Of a stretch of 64,000 nucleotides of DNA, positions 45,201 through 56,536 are shown in pieces. Under the pieces are notes generated by a model. It searched no databases. It was not told where the DNA came from and was given only the letters and a program-made list of their open reading frames with translations. The stretch is from the NCBI RefSeq assembly GCF_003144245.1, contig NW_020289976.1, positions 682,001 through 746,000 of the forward strand, read 5' to 3'. The number at the start of each line of letters is the position of its first letter. Position 1 is the first letter of the stretch. A program made the position numbers and the translations under genes. This stretch comes from Jaminaea rosea (taxonomy: Eukaryota > Basidiomycota > Exobasidiomycetes > Microstromatales).

Positions 45201-46169
45201 CTATCTGCTCCTCTGGCTCGTACTGAGCTTCATCTTCTTTGCACCGCCTTGGTTGCTTGAAGCTGCTTGCTCGCGCTCGATGAGCTGGAGCCACGCTTCT
45301 GCCTCCTCCTCAATGGTGCTCTTTGCCAGCATCTGCGCAGCCAATGCGTCCAGCAATTCCCTTGTCTCTTTGCTGTCTTCTTCCTCATCCAGCCCCTCCA
45401 GGGCGTCCCCTGCGCTATCCGCCGCAGCGGCAGCATCATGCACCCTTCCACTCTTCTTCTGCTTTGCCTTCTCAGCCTCTGCTTGCTTCTTCTCCCTCCC
45501 TCTCTTCTCCTGAAATCTCCTCCGCTCGACTTTGCGCATCACACGAGCGCGGTTCTTGGCTTCCTGCTGTCTCTTGGTCTGGAGAGAGGCGCGTAACGCT
45601 CCTTCGAAGTAGGGACGGGCGAAGGCGATTCCTGTTGTAGATGAGCTGGAGGACGAGGAGTTGATGGCGTGGATTAGGCTCAAGGGCATGAGGTGTTCAA
45701 GTGCGAGGGTAGCCGATGTCGTGTGGACGCTCTGACCGGCGTCAGAGGCTGCGGATGCGACGCTTCTACAGTCCGCCTGCCGTCGACTCGGTAGCATCTT
45801 GCGCTTCAGTGTGCTAGCCACGTCTTGTTCGTCACTACTGCCGGCAGACGATTCGGCTCTCTGTGACTGGTCGTCCGAAGAAGAGGAAGCAGACCAGCTA
45901 TCCTGCCTCCTCGCCATCCGGGCGTGTGGGTTCCGCTGATATTCGCTGCCGTTATCATCGCCGTCCTCCCCGCCAGCACTGCTGTCTGAAGCCGTCCATG
46001 ACCCTTCTCGCTGGCGTATCGGCGATGACGAGCGAAAGAGAGATTGCTGCTGGCGCCCTGGTCGTTTGGATGATGAAGAGGCGGAAGACGAGGGCGGCGA
46101 AGCGGAACGCGCCGAGGCTACGGAGATGGAGGAGGCCGATGATGAGGTGCCGGGTCCATCGTCGGCCAT
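45201..46169 (-). CDS. Unrecognised charged protein with C-terminal basic coiled coil
   Basis: Intronless, 322 aa from the ATG at 46169; an earlier in-frame ATG at 46385 is possible. I do not recognise a family. The first ~130 residues are Ser/Asp/Arg-rich and disordered. A hydrophobic patch LEHLMPLSLIHAIN is followed by FARPYFEGALRASLQTKRQQ. A long Lys/Arg/Glu helix follows (about residues 210-260, RVMRKVERRRFQEKRGREKK), then an acidic helix (LDEEEDSKETRELLDALAAQ). Such charge patterning is common in nucleolar or RNA-processing proteins, and the next gene (PXR1-like) is nucleolar, but that is only suggestive. Its 3' end is 12 bp from the helicase stop. Confidence 0.65.
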   Translation of the reverse strand: MADDGPGTSSSASSISVASARSASPPSSSASSSSKRPGRQQQSLFRSSSPIRQREGSWTASDSSAGGEDGDDNGSEYQRNPHARMARRQDSWSASSSSDDQSQRAESSAGSSDEQDVASTLKRKMLPSRRQADCRSVASAASDAGQSVHTTSATLALEHLMPLSLIHAINSSSSSSSTTGIAFARPYFEGALRASLQTKRQQEAKNRARVMRKVERRRFQEKRGREKKQAEAEKAKQKKSGRVHDAAAAADSAGDALEGLDEEEDSKETRELLDALAAQMLAKSTIEEEAEAWLQLIEREQAASSNQGGAKKMKLSTSQRSR

Positions 46170-46435
46170 GCTTGCACTGTGCCTCGTCAGACGCTTCGAC
46201 GAGGGTCGTGGTCCACCTCTCTGGCAGTCGTGCGAGAGGTGTTGAGGATGCGCAAAAGCAATGATGCGAAAGGAGGGCGAAAAGTCAAAGGGCGGAGGAC
46301 TGCGAGATGGGACGGCGGACAGGCGAGAGCAACACAAAAGCAGCGCGTGCGATGCTCGCTCAAGCAAGCGGGGAAGGCTATGCAAATGCTTTTCCGTGAC
46401 AAGTCCGCCAGATAATACACTTTGACTTCATTGCA

Positions 46436-47677
46436 TCACTCTACCATCACTCCGACTCCCTGCCCTCCATTCAAGCGGCCCCAGACCGCCTCCTGATCCG
46501 CCTTCTTCGCCCGTGCGACCTGAGCTTTGCGCAGCATGAGGCGGCGAGTGAGGTACTCGTGCACCGAGAGGGAGGAGACGGTGTTGAATGATGGTGCAGG
46601 TTGCTTTGCTTCGGCATCACCCTCAGCAGCTGTTTTAGAGGCTTTCTTGTTCGTTTCCTTGGCCGCCTTCCTTGCCACACGCTTCTCCTCTTTCGCTGCA
46701 GCCTTGTCCGCCTCTTTGGCCTTCTTCTTTTCCTCCTTCCTGGCGGACAATGCCTCGTCAGTGGGCTCCACGACCGGAGTAAGCGCCGGGCTATCTGCGG
46801 CTGGGGATGCTATCGGCGCTGGGGATGGTGAAGCTGCGGGGCTATTACTTGCTGAGATGCCGAGAATCTCGTTCATGCTGATCATGTCGCCTCGGAGTTG
46901 AGACTTGGCCCGAAGATACTTGGCTCGTGAGCTGATAGATCAGGTGAGTAGCGAGCGAGAAGTCAGCTCAAGCAGCTCATCAGGCTGCGATAGGAGATCC
47001 CGCACTCACGCATTGCGTATCACCGCCGGTGTAGGAGCCGCCTTGACCTCTTCTAGCGCCTCTGCCTTTGCTCTCTTCTTTGCCTCTTTTCTTGCACGTT
47101 TCTCCTCCTTTTCTGCGCGCTTGCGCTCCTTCTTGGCCTTGCGCTCGCCGTCGTCACCAGAGGACTTGGACTTCTTTGCCTTCTTTGGCGTCTCGTCTTC
47201 ATCCTCGCTCGATGAGCTGGACGAAGTGGCTGCCCTTTCATCGCGCTTCCTCTTCTTGTCCTTCTTGCTCTTGCGCTCCTTCTTCTCCCCTGCTGAGGGC
47301 GCCGTCTCAACGGCGACAATTGCCTCTGGGACGGGACTTGCACTTGTACTAGCGCCAGCATTCAGCCTGTCAAACAATCCGCCCAACTCGCCCCCACCGC
47401 CAATCCACCTGTCCATCCCTGGGCCAGGCAAACCCTTTGCTCTAGCCTCCTTCTCAGCGCGATGGCTTCCAATCCCCTTGTTGTCCATCTTAAACATGGC
47501 TTTCACCGCCTCTGTCCTGCCATTGGAGGCTTCGGTGCCCAGATGTTGGCCCTCCTGCCAGCCCATCTGGGAGAGGAGCCTTTGGCCAGGCAAAGTGGCG
47601 TCGCCTATCCAGTTGGCATTGCGTGAAGATGCGGCACCGACTAGACGTTGCTTGCGCTTGGGACCAGCGAGACCCAT
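46436..47677 (-). CDS. PXR1: PXR1/GNO1-like G-patch protein (PinX1-related)
   Basis: Nucleolar G-patch protein, in yeast a Prp43 helicase cofactor in pre-rRNA and snoRNA processing. Exons 47677-47010 and 46931-46436 give 387 aa. The N-terminus MGLAGPKRKQRL followed by NWIGDATLPGQRLLSQMGWQ is the hallmark of the family: a G-patch that begins at about residue 27. KGIGSHRAEKEARAKGLPG and then a WIGGGGELGGLFDRLNA segment follow. The middle and C-terminus are long KKE/KRK-rich tracts, as in yeast Pxr1. After the intron, SRAKYLRAKSQL and the final SVHEYLTRRLMLRKAQVARA match the conserved C-terminal block. It is divergent from the ADE8-gelsolin gene (274 bp). Confidence 0.9.
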
Positions 47678-47951
47678 GCTGGCAGCGAGTACGAGGTGGA
47701 AGTGGAAGTGAGAACGAGGGTGACAAGGCCTTGCTTGGCCTCGTTCTCAGTCCGCCCTCCTCTGAAATTTGAAGTCGGCCGTCACGACTGACACTGGCTC
47801 TGTCCGCCTCATTCTGGCGCCACGCGAGCCAAGACGGCTTCACGACGCCAGACGCCAGACGCCAGCTGCCTCGGCCCCCTGAAGTCCAAGGGCGGGCAGC
47901 TTGGCGGACCAACCAACACCTTCCTCATTCCCACGACATCCTCACAACGAC
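47678..47951. promoter_or_regulatory. Bidirectional promoter PXR1-like / ADE8-gelsolin fusion
   Basis: This 274-bp head-to-head interval includes a small direct repeat, cgccagacgccagacgccag, near 47848-47870. No gene is present. Confidence 0.5.
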
Positions 47952-50900
47952 ATGGCGATGTCAAGCACGCCCCTCTCACCGACGCATTCGGGCACACCAC
48001 AAGCAGCAGGAATGGCAACGGGCGAACTCTCCGACTGGGTCAATCGGGTTCGTTCTGGCTCGCAAGTCAACTCGCCTGTTCCAGGAGGAGCTGCTACCAC
48101 GGACTTTGAGGAGGAAGTACGACAGTCGAGATTGAACAGGCAGCAGAGAAAGAAGAGGTTGAGTGGCCAGGGCATCAGTGGATTCGAGAGGGCGGAAACT
48201 TATGATGGTGAGGCGAGCGCACCCTTCAAGTAGTGGTACTTCGATTGCTGACTTGACAACCCCGACCGCGCAGCTCCATCGAGCGATGCTTCACGCCCTA
48301 CGTCGTCGTCGGCCTTCTCTCACGACTCAGCTTCTGCGGTACCATCTGCTCGAGGCGCGGCTCTCTTGGCGCGATACGGCGGTCAAGCGGGTCCTACAGG
48401 AACAGCAAATGCTGGTTCTGGCTCATCACCCGTCTCGCTCGCCTCCTTCATGGGCGGAAGAGCGGCAGGACCGCGATTGGGCAAGTTGGCAGGAGATGGC
48501 AGATCAGCCCCACCAGAGGCAGACATGATTGACGATAGTCGAATCCGCAGAGGAGTAGCATTGCCTGGTATGAGTCCCACTGGAGCCTCGCCCGGTGGAC
48601 GAAGCTTGGCAAGCTTCTTGGACGCGAGAGCTACAGGCAGGGAAACGGCTACGAGTCCTGCGGCGGCTGCGGCATCGTTTACACCTTCGTCACCTCGAAC
48701 GACTGCGCGCGCTACTTCTCCCACTCGCGGCTACACCGAACCTGCCGCAGCTCCAACACGGCACTCACCCGTCCGTAGGTCAACTTCCCCGTCGAAGCCC
48801 GCCTCTCCCACCAAACTCTCCGCTCCCTCAGCTGCGCCCATCTCCGTCCCTCGCCCAGGATACGAGCGCGCCTTGTCTTCCAACGCCGAAATGAAGCATG
48901 CAGCCACGTCACCGATCAAATTTGATGAGCCCGGCGTAAAGAGTATCACGCCTAGCGCAACACCAGCAGGGTCGCCCGGCCCAGCCTCGGCTGCCATGAG
49001 CCCAGCTTTTGCGCAACTGCAGCGCGCCAATTCATCGGACCGCATGCCCACGGCGAGTCTAACAAGATTGAAGGGAAAGGGAATGGTCGGCCAGAGGTTG
49101 AAGGAGGCAAAAGATCGAGAGGCGGCTTCGAGTGACAGCGCGAGCGGCAGCGGCAGTGCGATCGTGCCCGGTCGAATCACGATCCCTCGATCGCAGCCGC
49201 AAAGCCCATCCAAGTGGGGTGCGGTAGACACGACGTCATCTCCCGCACGATCATCGACTTCGCCCTCTTCAGAGAGGAAGTGGCAACGCAGCGGGAATGC
49301 TTTGCCTGGCCTTTCGCGACCGACATCCAGTGGTACATCTAACTCCAATGCTTTCCGCTCCCCTTCGCCTGTACGCGAGGCCGAGCGCAACGACGCACCG
49401 CCTGTCCGCTTACCGGGCATGGGAGGAGCAGCTAGTCCATTCGGGGCTTCAGGTGGGCGAGCTGCCAGTCCGACAAAGGTGGCGAGCGATGATGGCGGTG
49501 CGGAGGCAAAGCCGCTTGAACACCTCACGGCAAGCAGGGCGAGGGGTCCGGCAAAGAGATCAGCACGCGGAGGAGCTGCGCCTGAGCCGCAGAGCAAAGC
49601 AGAGGCACCTGCGGTCGTCGAGGGCAAGCCCAGCGCAGTGGAGGTAGTCGAGCCCGCCGCTGCACCAGCCACCACGCCCGCCGCCGCACCCGCGCCATTG
49701 CGTAGCACCGCCGGCCCTCGCATAGCCGTCCTCATCTCTGGCTCTGGCTCCAATTTGCAAGCCCTCATCGACGCTACGCACACTCCCTCTGGCCCGCTAG
49801 CTCACGCGCAGATCTCCTTTGTCCTCTCGAACCGCAAAGCAGCGTACGGACTCACCCGCGCTTCCACCTCCAACCCGCCAATTCCAACCGAGATCCTCGC
49901 GCTCAAGACATGGCAGAACCGCAACCCCGGCGGAACGAGGGAGCAATACGACGAGGTTCTCGCGCGCGCGGTGCTCGAAGGCGGGAAGCCAGACTTGATC
50001 GTTCTTGCCGGGTTCATGCATATCGTCTCTCCCGTCTTCCTTCGCGCCCTCGGCCACGACACCGAGCTGCCAAACTCTGGTGCCCCCGCCTGGCGTCCTT
50101 CGCGCCCAGTTCCCATCATCAACCTTCATCCAGCCCTTCCCCACGCGTTCGACGGGGCCAACGCCATTCCGCGTGCTTATGAGGCGTTCCAACGCGGTGA
50201 GGTGGACAAGACGGGAATCATGGTGCATGAAGTGGTCGCCGAGGTTGATCGCGGCGCACCTGTGCTGGTGAGAGAGGTGCCCATTCGCAAGGGAGAGACG
50301 CTCGAGGACTTGGAGGAGAGGATGCATAGCGTTGAGCATGAGTTGATTGTTGAGGCCACCCGCGTTGTGCTCAAGCGCATCGAGGATGGGGAAAGTGTGG
50401 CGCTAATCCCGACTCCAGCTAAAAGCCGCATGGTGCCGCTCAAGCGAGCCGGGGACAGCGCTACCTTTGCGAAGCTGTCCCGCAACGCTCAGCAGCTTCT
50501 CGCACGCCGCTCAACCCCACAGTTGCCCACCATCAACACTCTCTCGTCGGAAGTCATCCTCATCCAATCAGATGGCTCGACGTCCACTCTCCCTCCCTCG
50601 GACGCTCACATTCTGCATGAAGGCGAAACGCAAGCGATAGTCCACCGCTTTAAACCCTCCCGCGGGGCAGAGGAGGTCCAGACACGCGTGTACGCTCGCG
50701 CTGGAGCCCGGTCGGGATACGTGCGCGAGGGCGAGTCGGGGAGGGAAGGACGCAAGCTGCAGGAGCTGGCAAAGCGATATGGAGCGCAGGTGACGGACGC
50801 GAGGCAGGGCAAGGAGAGTGAGGAGCTTGCAGCCCTCTTCCCTGATGCCATCTTGGAGACCAGGCAGGGGGCCAAACGCTCTGCCTGGGATAAGGGGGAC

Positions 50901-51650
50901 TCGATGCTCTCCCGCGTCAGCTGCTCGGGCGCGGCCACCTTTGTCGACCAAGTCGAGCTGCACGCCTCCTCGCTCAGCTCGGCGAGCTCTTTCGTCCTCT
51001 CCGTCGCTGGCACGGTGCTCGTCTGGCACGGCCGCGGCGCCTTCGACTCGGAGCGCGAGGCTGCCCGCCGCTTCGCTGAGAACTTGACGAGTGGCAAGGT
51101 GCAAGAGATGGAGGAGGGCGCCGAGAAGGGATTGTGGCACGACGTGCTCGGCCGTGGATCGTACGCTGGCGCCTGGCATCACAGGAGACGAAGGGCGGAG
51201 GCACTGCTCAGTAGCACGGCACCTCGTCTGCTGCTCGTGCGCGCAGGTACGGGCGACCTGGAGGAGATCTCAGGCAGCTGGACAGCCAGCAAAATTCCGC
51301 AAGCTGGTGTGTCCCTCGTCGTTTTGTCCTCGGACGTCTACGTACTCGTAGGCCCGGACGCCCGCGGGGATCGCAGCGAAATCAGCGTGGCTCTTCAAGC
51401 TGCAGAGCACCTCAAGCCGCGAGCAGCACACGTTCTCGTCTACCCTTCCCTCACCCCACGCGATCTTGCGTCATCCCTGCGATACTGGTCAAGCTACGAG
51501 GCTGGGCTTGTGAGGGGGTCGAAGAGGATGAATGTCGTGAGTGCGAAGCAGGCAAAGAGGGAGTTGGAGGAGTGGAGTGAGGTGGGCGAGAGATTGTTGG
51601 CAGATTTGAAGTGCCTGCCGGTCGGGATCGATGAAACAGCGGTGTTGTGA
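47952..51650 (+). CDS. Fusion of GAR transformylase (Ade8/PurN) with a gelsolin-like fungal protein
   Basis: Two exons, 47952-48207 and 48274-51650, form one frame of 1210 aa with no stop. Residues 1 to about 560 are Ser/Pro/Ala-rich with LSDWVNRVRSG at the start and ALSSNAEMKHAATSPIKFDE in the middle. Residues about 567-790 are a complete phosphoribosylglycinamide formyltransferase: RIAVLISGSGSNLQALIDAT, VLSNRKAAYGL, LAGFMHIVSP, INLHPALPHAFDGANAI and MVHEVVAEVDRGAPVLV, with catalytic-type N702, H704 and D744. Residues about 800-1210 look like gelsolin/villin repeats (SEVILIQSDGS, FVLSVAGTVLVWHGRGAF, SEREAARRFAENLT, VYVLVGPDA), as in fungal gelsolin proteins with disordered N-termini. The purine enzyme thus sits inside what looks like one gelsolin-type protein. 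It should supply de novo purine step 3. Whether the product is one protein or is processed is unknown. Confidence 0.85.
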
Positions 51651-51872
51651 GGGGTTGCGAGCGAGGCGACTTGAATCTTGTTGTACGAGACGCAGCAAAA
51701 GGAAATGATGCATTGACGAACGAAGCAAGCAGTGAGCGCAGGGGCCTGGCTGGCTTCCCTGACGATGAAAGACCGACTGCTGCTCGAGCACAACGCTGCT
51801 TGGCTGACCCACGCTCGCTCGCACGGCGAGCGACAAGCGACGTTCGTTGCCCAGCCCCTGCTTCGAGCCATC

Positions 51873-54665
51873 ATGTCGCTTTATGATCACCCGCTCGCCG
51901 TGCGCTCTTCGCAGGCACAAAGTGAGCTGGATACAGCCTCGCCAGGCACCAATGTTCGAAGAACGCGGGTGAGTATTCATCAAGTACCGATGTTGGGCTG
52001 AGAGCGACGAGTACCTGTCGACGCTCCGTCGCCAGTTGAAGATATAAAAAGGTGGCCGACACCGCTCTCGAACTTCCCTCCCCACCCCACTTACATTCTC
52101 AACCGACCTCCAGCCACTTTCACACAGAGCACAGCACACATCACAATCAAGCCCAAGACGCCTCGCGTCGAGCCTAGCTCGCGCAAAGCGTACCTGGGCA
52201 TCGACGGAAAACGCCCGCCAATACACGACGACAACAAAGCGAGGCAGACTTCGCTTCAGCACCCCCAAGAGATTCAAGCCAGAACGTCTAGCGGGAATCG
52301 GGCGGCCGTAGGGAGTGCGAGCCTGGATAGCAACGCGAATTATCTGGGTAGTGAAGCGGTGATAGTGAGATGCCTCTCCGCCAATTTTGCAGGTCAGGCC
52401 TGACCATGTTGCTTTGTCGGCCTCCTGCACTCAGGATCGAACGACCAATGAGAGGAGGCTGCAAGCACACTCACGCAGACCACGACCTGGCAGGCAGCCG
52501 TCGATCCGAATGTACCCAGTCACAGCAAGGGTGCAGCCTATCACGGCAATCCGAGCGCCCGCCTTCGCAAGAGACTTCGACGTCGGAGGATTGCAGCGGC
52601 CTCGCGCCCATGCTACCGCTGCCACAAGAAACGGAAGGTCTGCATCGGCCAACGAGGGCGGCCGTGTACGCAGTGTAGAATTGCAAAGGAGGGACGGTGC
52701 AATTGGGGCAAGCGAGGTGAGCGAGAGGGCGAATCTGATGACGGACACATTGCTGACGATGAGCCTGGACGTTTCATTCCTTCAGTGCCCTTCTATCAGG
52801 GCTATACGCTACAGCAGCGCATCTACATCGGATGCCATGGCAAGTCCTTTGCTGTGACCGGCGAGGTCGCACCCATCAGCGCCCTCCCTCGAGCTCTCAC
52901 CAAGGGGCATGCCACGGCGCTGTCCAAATTCTGCGAGCTGCAGCGCGAGAGATGGCAGTGCCCCGAGGACGAAGCCTCGGCGCAGAAGGAGTTGGAGTGG
53001 GACGGCTGGATGGCAAACTTCGAGGACCCTGACCGGGCGCTCGACGTTCCTCAGACGGAGCTCATGGAGGAGGACGACGACAACGACGACGGCGCATCGA
53101 ATGCCTCGTCTGCGAGCACCACCTCGCAAGCGGTTTCATCTGTGGCGGCTGGGCCATCAAGGTCTGCAAAGAGGGGCCGCAGCGCCTCGCCGGACGTCGT
53201 AGAGCAGGAGGAGGAGACGGGCGTTCAGCGAGACCGCCGCTCGCAGTCGCCGCGCAAGAGGTTGGCCCCCTCCGCGCCCGCGCCTGCGCCCGCGCCCGCG
53301 CCCGCACCCGTCACGGCCAGTGCTCCTGCTCCTCACGCCTTGAGCAGCAGCAGCAGCACCGGCAGTAGCAGCAACATTCGCCCCCATTTTCTGGCGCAGC
53401 AGGCGAGCGGGCGCCGCCTCCCCACCAACTCCTTTGCTCCTGGCGCTCCCCTCCTTCGCCCTCGTCAGCCTTTGCCTCCTCCGTTCGCGCAACCCGGCGC
53501 TCCTCTTTCTCTCCCTCGTCCTCCCCTCTTCGACCCTTCCTTTCCGGCGCTGAGGTCGCAAGCTCCTCTTCCGCGGCTTCCCGGCATGGCTTCCAGCACC
53601 TCCTTCCCGGCGATGGTCCCTTCTTTGTCCTGGCACCCTCCCTTTCCTGCTCGTCGCCTTGCTCCTCCCGCTGCCACCCTCGACGACACTCGCGTCACGG
53701 GGGCGGTCGATCTCTTTCGCTCTCTCGGTGTGTCGGTGGTGGCGACGGCGGCGGCGGCGGGAGACTCTTCAGACAGCCCTCCCGACGCGCCAGTGGCACG
53801 TCGCCGTTCTTCAATCCCTCCTCCTCCTCGCACCAAGCGAGTCGTCAGCGCTGGCGCGGGCTCCTTCCTCTCGTCTCCTTTCGGGAGCTCAGCGGTTTCC
53901 TCTTCTCCGGGCTCCTCAAGTCGTCCCATCTTCTCCTCTTCTCAGCGCGTCGACTCCGCAGCCACTCAGCCTCCTGTCTTCAGCTCGCAAGTCCCTGGCG
54001 CATCGACTTCGGCACTCTCGGCTCGAGCGCCTCAACAGCTCAATCTTCCTCTCCCTCGCGACTCAACTTCGGTCTTTTCGGTTCTGCGTCAATTCTCCAG
54101 CAATCCTCCTCTGGCTGCTCCTCGCCAACAACTCACATCTTCGGCATCGTCAACTCCTCTGCTCTCTTCTCCAACGTCGGCCCTCGTCACTCCTCGTCAC
54201 CTCGCGTCGTCATCAGGCTCTGCTCAACCTCCCGCCACGTCGCCCTCTTCACTCCCTCATCAAGATCTGCGCCCACTGCCGCTCACCCCGCGCGTCATAC
54301 ACGAGAGCACGGGGTCGAGTCTGCCTTGGCCGCCGCCGCAGATCGCTCCTGCTGAAGGCAGCGCGGAGGGCGTCTTTCCATCTTCTACGTCTTCGCTCGG
54401 GAGTCCTTCCCGGGCATCTTCTCACTCGCAGCCCCACTCGAGCACTCCGACACCTCATCTTCCCGGATTCGACCTCTCGACGATGCCTTTGCGGGGAGGA
54501 GTGCAACGATTCGCCCGCCGTCTGTGCTTCGAAAACACTCCCTTGGACAGTGGACCGGCAATCAGGCAGTACCGTGCTGACGTCGCTACCATGAGGCGCG
54601 TCATCGACATGCACGAGGCCAATATCCGATCCATTGATGAAGGGCCAGCCTCTCCGCAGCCCTAG
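51873..54665 (+). CDS. Zn(II)2Cys6 fungal transcription factor
   Basis: Nuclear DNA-binding regulator. The binuclear zinc cluster is certain: CYRCHKKRKVC then PCTQCRIAKEGRC, spacing C2C6C7C2C7C, encoded at 52611-52700, preceded by a very basic RLRKRLRRR. My model is 51873-51968, 52128-52364, 52479-52716 and 52786-54665 (816 aa). Exons 3-4 are firm. Exon 2 (KPKTPRVEPSSRKAYLGIDG) is supported by a long stop-free frame and good junctions. The start is uncertain: ATG 51765 is also in frame, and a TATAAAA at 52043 could instead mark a promoter. The last intron (69 nt, gtgagc, branch-like ctgac) has no stop and keeps frame, so it could be retained. The C-terminal two-thirds is Ser/Pro-rich with an (AP)n run near 53272-53312. 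No target genes can be named. Confidence 0.75.
53272..53312 (+). repeat. GCGCCC/GCCCGC hexamer-like repeat encoding Ala-Pro run
   Basis: Imperfect tandem GC-rich hexamers in the zinc-cluster gene encode alternating Ala-Pro. Length is likely variable between strains. Confidence 0.75.
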
Positions 54666-55008
54666 CGTCGTCCTCTTTATATACCCACATCGTCCTCTTT
54701 CTTTTGAGCCTCGTTCGGAGCCATTGAAGCCGCATACCTTCTTTCTGTACGCGCAATACTGCTGAACTCCCTGACTTCGCGCAAAAATCCGCGGTCGTAA
54801 AACCCATCGTACCGCGATAACCCGCGAGCGCTCTGAGAAGATGGTAGAGCGAGGCGAACGCAAGAAGGTGGAATAGTATTGCACATGTGAGGGTGGGGAC
54901 AAGGCTACTTACAGGGTCCAAAGTGGAAGGCAGTCGAGAAGGAGGGGCCGAGAGCTGATGTCCGTAGAAATGTGTATGTACAACGCGTTGCGCAGAGACG
55001 CCTCTTCT
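54666..55008. other. Gene-free interval between convergent genes
   Basis: It contains the 3' flanks of the zinc-cluster gene (+) and the PI-PLC-like gene (-). No gene is supported. Confidence 0.45.
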
Positions 55009-56163
55009 CTAGCAAGCCAACAAAGCCATCCCACCCGCCAAGAGTGACGCCAATCCCAAGCTCGTCGCCCATCCAGGCGCGATAACGCCCATCATCGCTC
55101 CCGAAGAGCTCCCATTACTTCCGCTGCTCGATGAAGAGGAGCTTGAGCCCGAGGCGCTCGAGTTGGAGAAGCTGACCCCATTCATGCTAGCGGCGGCGGC
55201 GAAGACGTCATTCCTTGGTCGGTCGTAATAGTCGACGAGGACGAAGGTCGGGTAGGCGCTCTGATGCATCGAGGCGCAATTGTCTGCGTCTTGGAGCACG
55301 CTCGCCTTGCTGTTCGTAGAGTACAGCGCCCCAACGTTGGGATAGGTGCCCAGCCCGCCTAAGAGTTCGCTGTCGAGGTTATGGTTGATGAGGTACATCT
55401 GGTTCGATGTGTCCTCTCCGTTGCCTGAGCGATCGATCGAGCAGTTGAAGGGCACACTCGTCTGGTCGTAGGGATTCTCCCACATATTGCTGAATTCTGG
55501 CAGAAGGTAGGGGACGGACGAGACGTCGGCGCCATTGTCTAGGTATGCGACGACTGTCTTGCCCGAGTCGATCATAGAGCCCAGAGTGGGCCAGGAGGAC
55601 TTGCTTACCCCGCCGGAAGAGGAGGGCGAGGTAGGCGCGTACATCTTGTTGATCAGCCCTGTAGACTCGAAAGCTTGAGCATACGTCGAGGCAGGGAGGT
55701 CGTCTGAATTTACAATGAGAAGCGACAAGACCTCGTTGGGGTTCGAGTCGACCCAGGTCTTGATCTGACCCAGCCAGTACTCAAGGGCTCCTCCCTGGAA
55801 GAGTTGGCAATTAGTGTGGCACAAGTCAATGCCTGCACCCATAGCGGACTCGTTGGAGCTCTTATGCGCCTGAGCTTGAAGGAGGCGAATACCATCGTTG
55901 AGCTGCGTGGTGATGGGCTGCGCTTGGTTGGCGAAGCTGTTGGACGTTCCCTGGGCGATGCCGTAGGAGTTGTGGGCACCAATGTAGGTGACATTGGAGT
56001 AGAGTCGCTCGCAAAGCTCCGAATGTCCATTGCAGGTGGTAGCGCGAGAGGTGAGGGACGAAGGGAGGGAGGCGGCCTCGCTGCTCGTCGAAAGGGCGAC
56101 AATGGCAGCTGCTGCGAGGGCAGAGACAAAGGTGGTACAAGACAGCATCGACGCCGGCGCCAT
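55009..56163 (-). CDS. Secreted GPI-anchored PI-PLC-like phosphodiesterase
   Basis: Intronless, 384 aa from ATG 56163; an in-frame ATG at 56295 is less likely because the later start opens directly on a signal peptide (residues 1 to about 30, FVSALAAAAIVALSTSS). The fold is PLC-like TIM barrel: YIGAHNSYG with H64, DGIRLLQAQAH with R93, and IDLCHTNC with H116 correspond to the catalytic His-Arg-His region of bacterial-type PI-PLC and sphingomyelinase D-like proteins. Further support comes from VDSNPNEVLSLLIVN and DNCASMHQSAYPTFVLVDYY. The C-terminus is a Ser/Gly stalk and a hydrophobic tail (SLGLASLLAGGMALLA), the pattern of GPI attachment. It probably acts at the cell surface; substrate not established. 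Confidence 0.85.
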   Translation of the reverse strand: MAPASMLSCTTFVSALAAAAIVALSTSSEAASLPSSLTSRATTCNGHSELCERLYSNVTYIGAHNSYGIAQGTSNSFANQAQPITTQLNDGIRLLQAQAHKSSNESAMGAGIDLCHTNCQLFQGGALEYWLGQIKTWVDSNPNEVLSLLIVNSDDLPASTYAQAFESTGLINKMYAPTSPSSSGGVSKSSWPTLGSMIDSGKTVVAYLDNGADVSSVPYLLPEFSNMWENPYDQTSVPFNCSIDRSGNGEDTSNQMYLINHNLDSELLGGLGTYPNVGALYSTNSKASVLQDADNCASMHQSAYPTFVLVDYYDRPRNDVFAAAASMNGVSFSNSSASGSSSSSSSSGSNGSSSGAMMGVIAPGWATSLGLASLLAGGMALLAC

Positions 56164-56536
56164 TGCTTGTAGTCGTACGGAGTAGTTAGAGGAGAGAGTT
56201 TGAGAAGCAAAGACGTCTGAGCAGCACCAGGCTAGCGTTCGACGATGACAAAGAAGAGTGGTGGAAAGGAGGACTCGATTGCCAAGAAGGAACACCGACG
56301 ACTCGCTCTCTATTCACAGCCACAGCCTCCGGCCGGTGGCGTGGCGCGGCAGCGGACTTGCCGAGGTCCGGCATCTCGACGAGCTGGAGCAACACTCAAC
56401 ACTTCCTTCAGGCCATGCGTGCGTGGCGCGCTATTTTGACGTCGATTTGGGTTTTCATGGATCCGCGAGACAAGGCACAAATATCGTAGGAACAGAGGGG
56501 AGCGTGGGCTGATGACAACGAGGGGAGGCAGGCGAT
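56164..56536. promoter_or_regulatory. Promoter of the PI-PLC-like gene and 3' flank of clathrin heavy chain
   Basis: This 373-bp interval lies between two tandem - strand genes. No gene is supported. Confidence 0.45.

Noticed and set aside
52370-52678. + frame from the first ATG after the TATAAAA (102 codons)
   Set aside because: It reads the zinc-cluster region in the wrong frame. The C2C6C7C2C7C pattern is only in the other frame, which needs the 52365-52478 intron.
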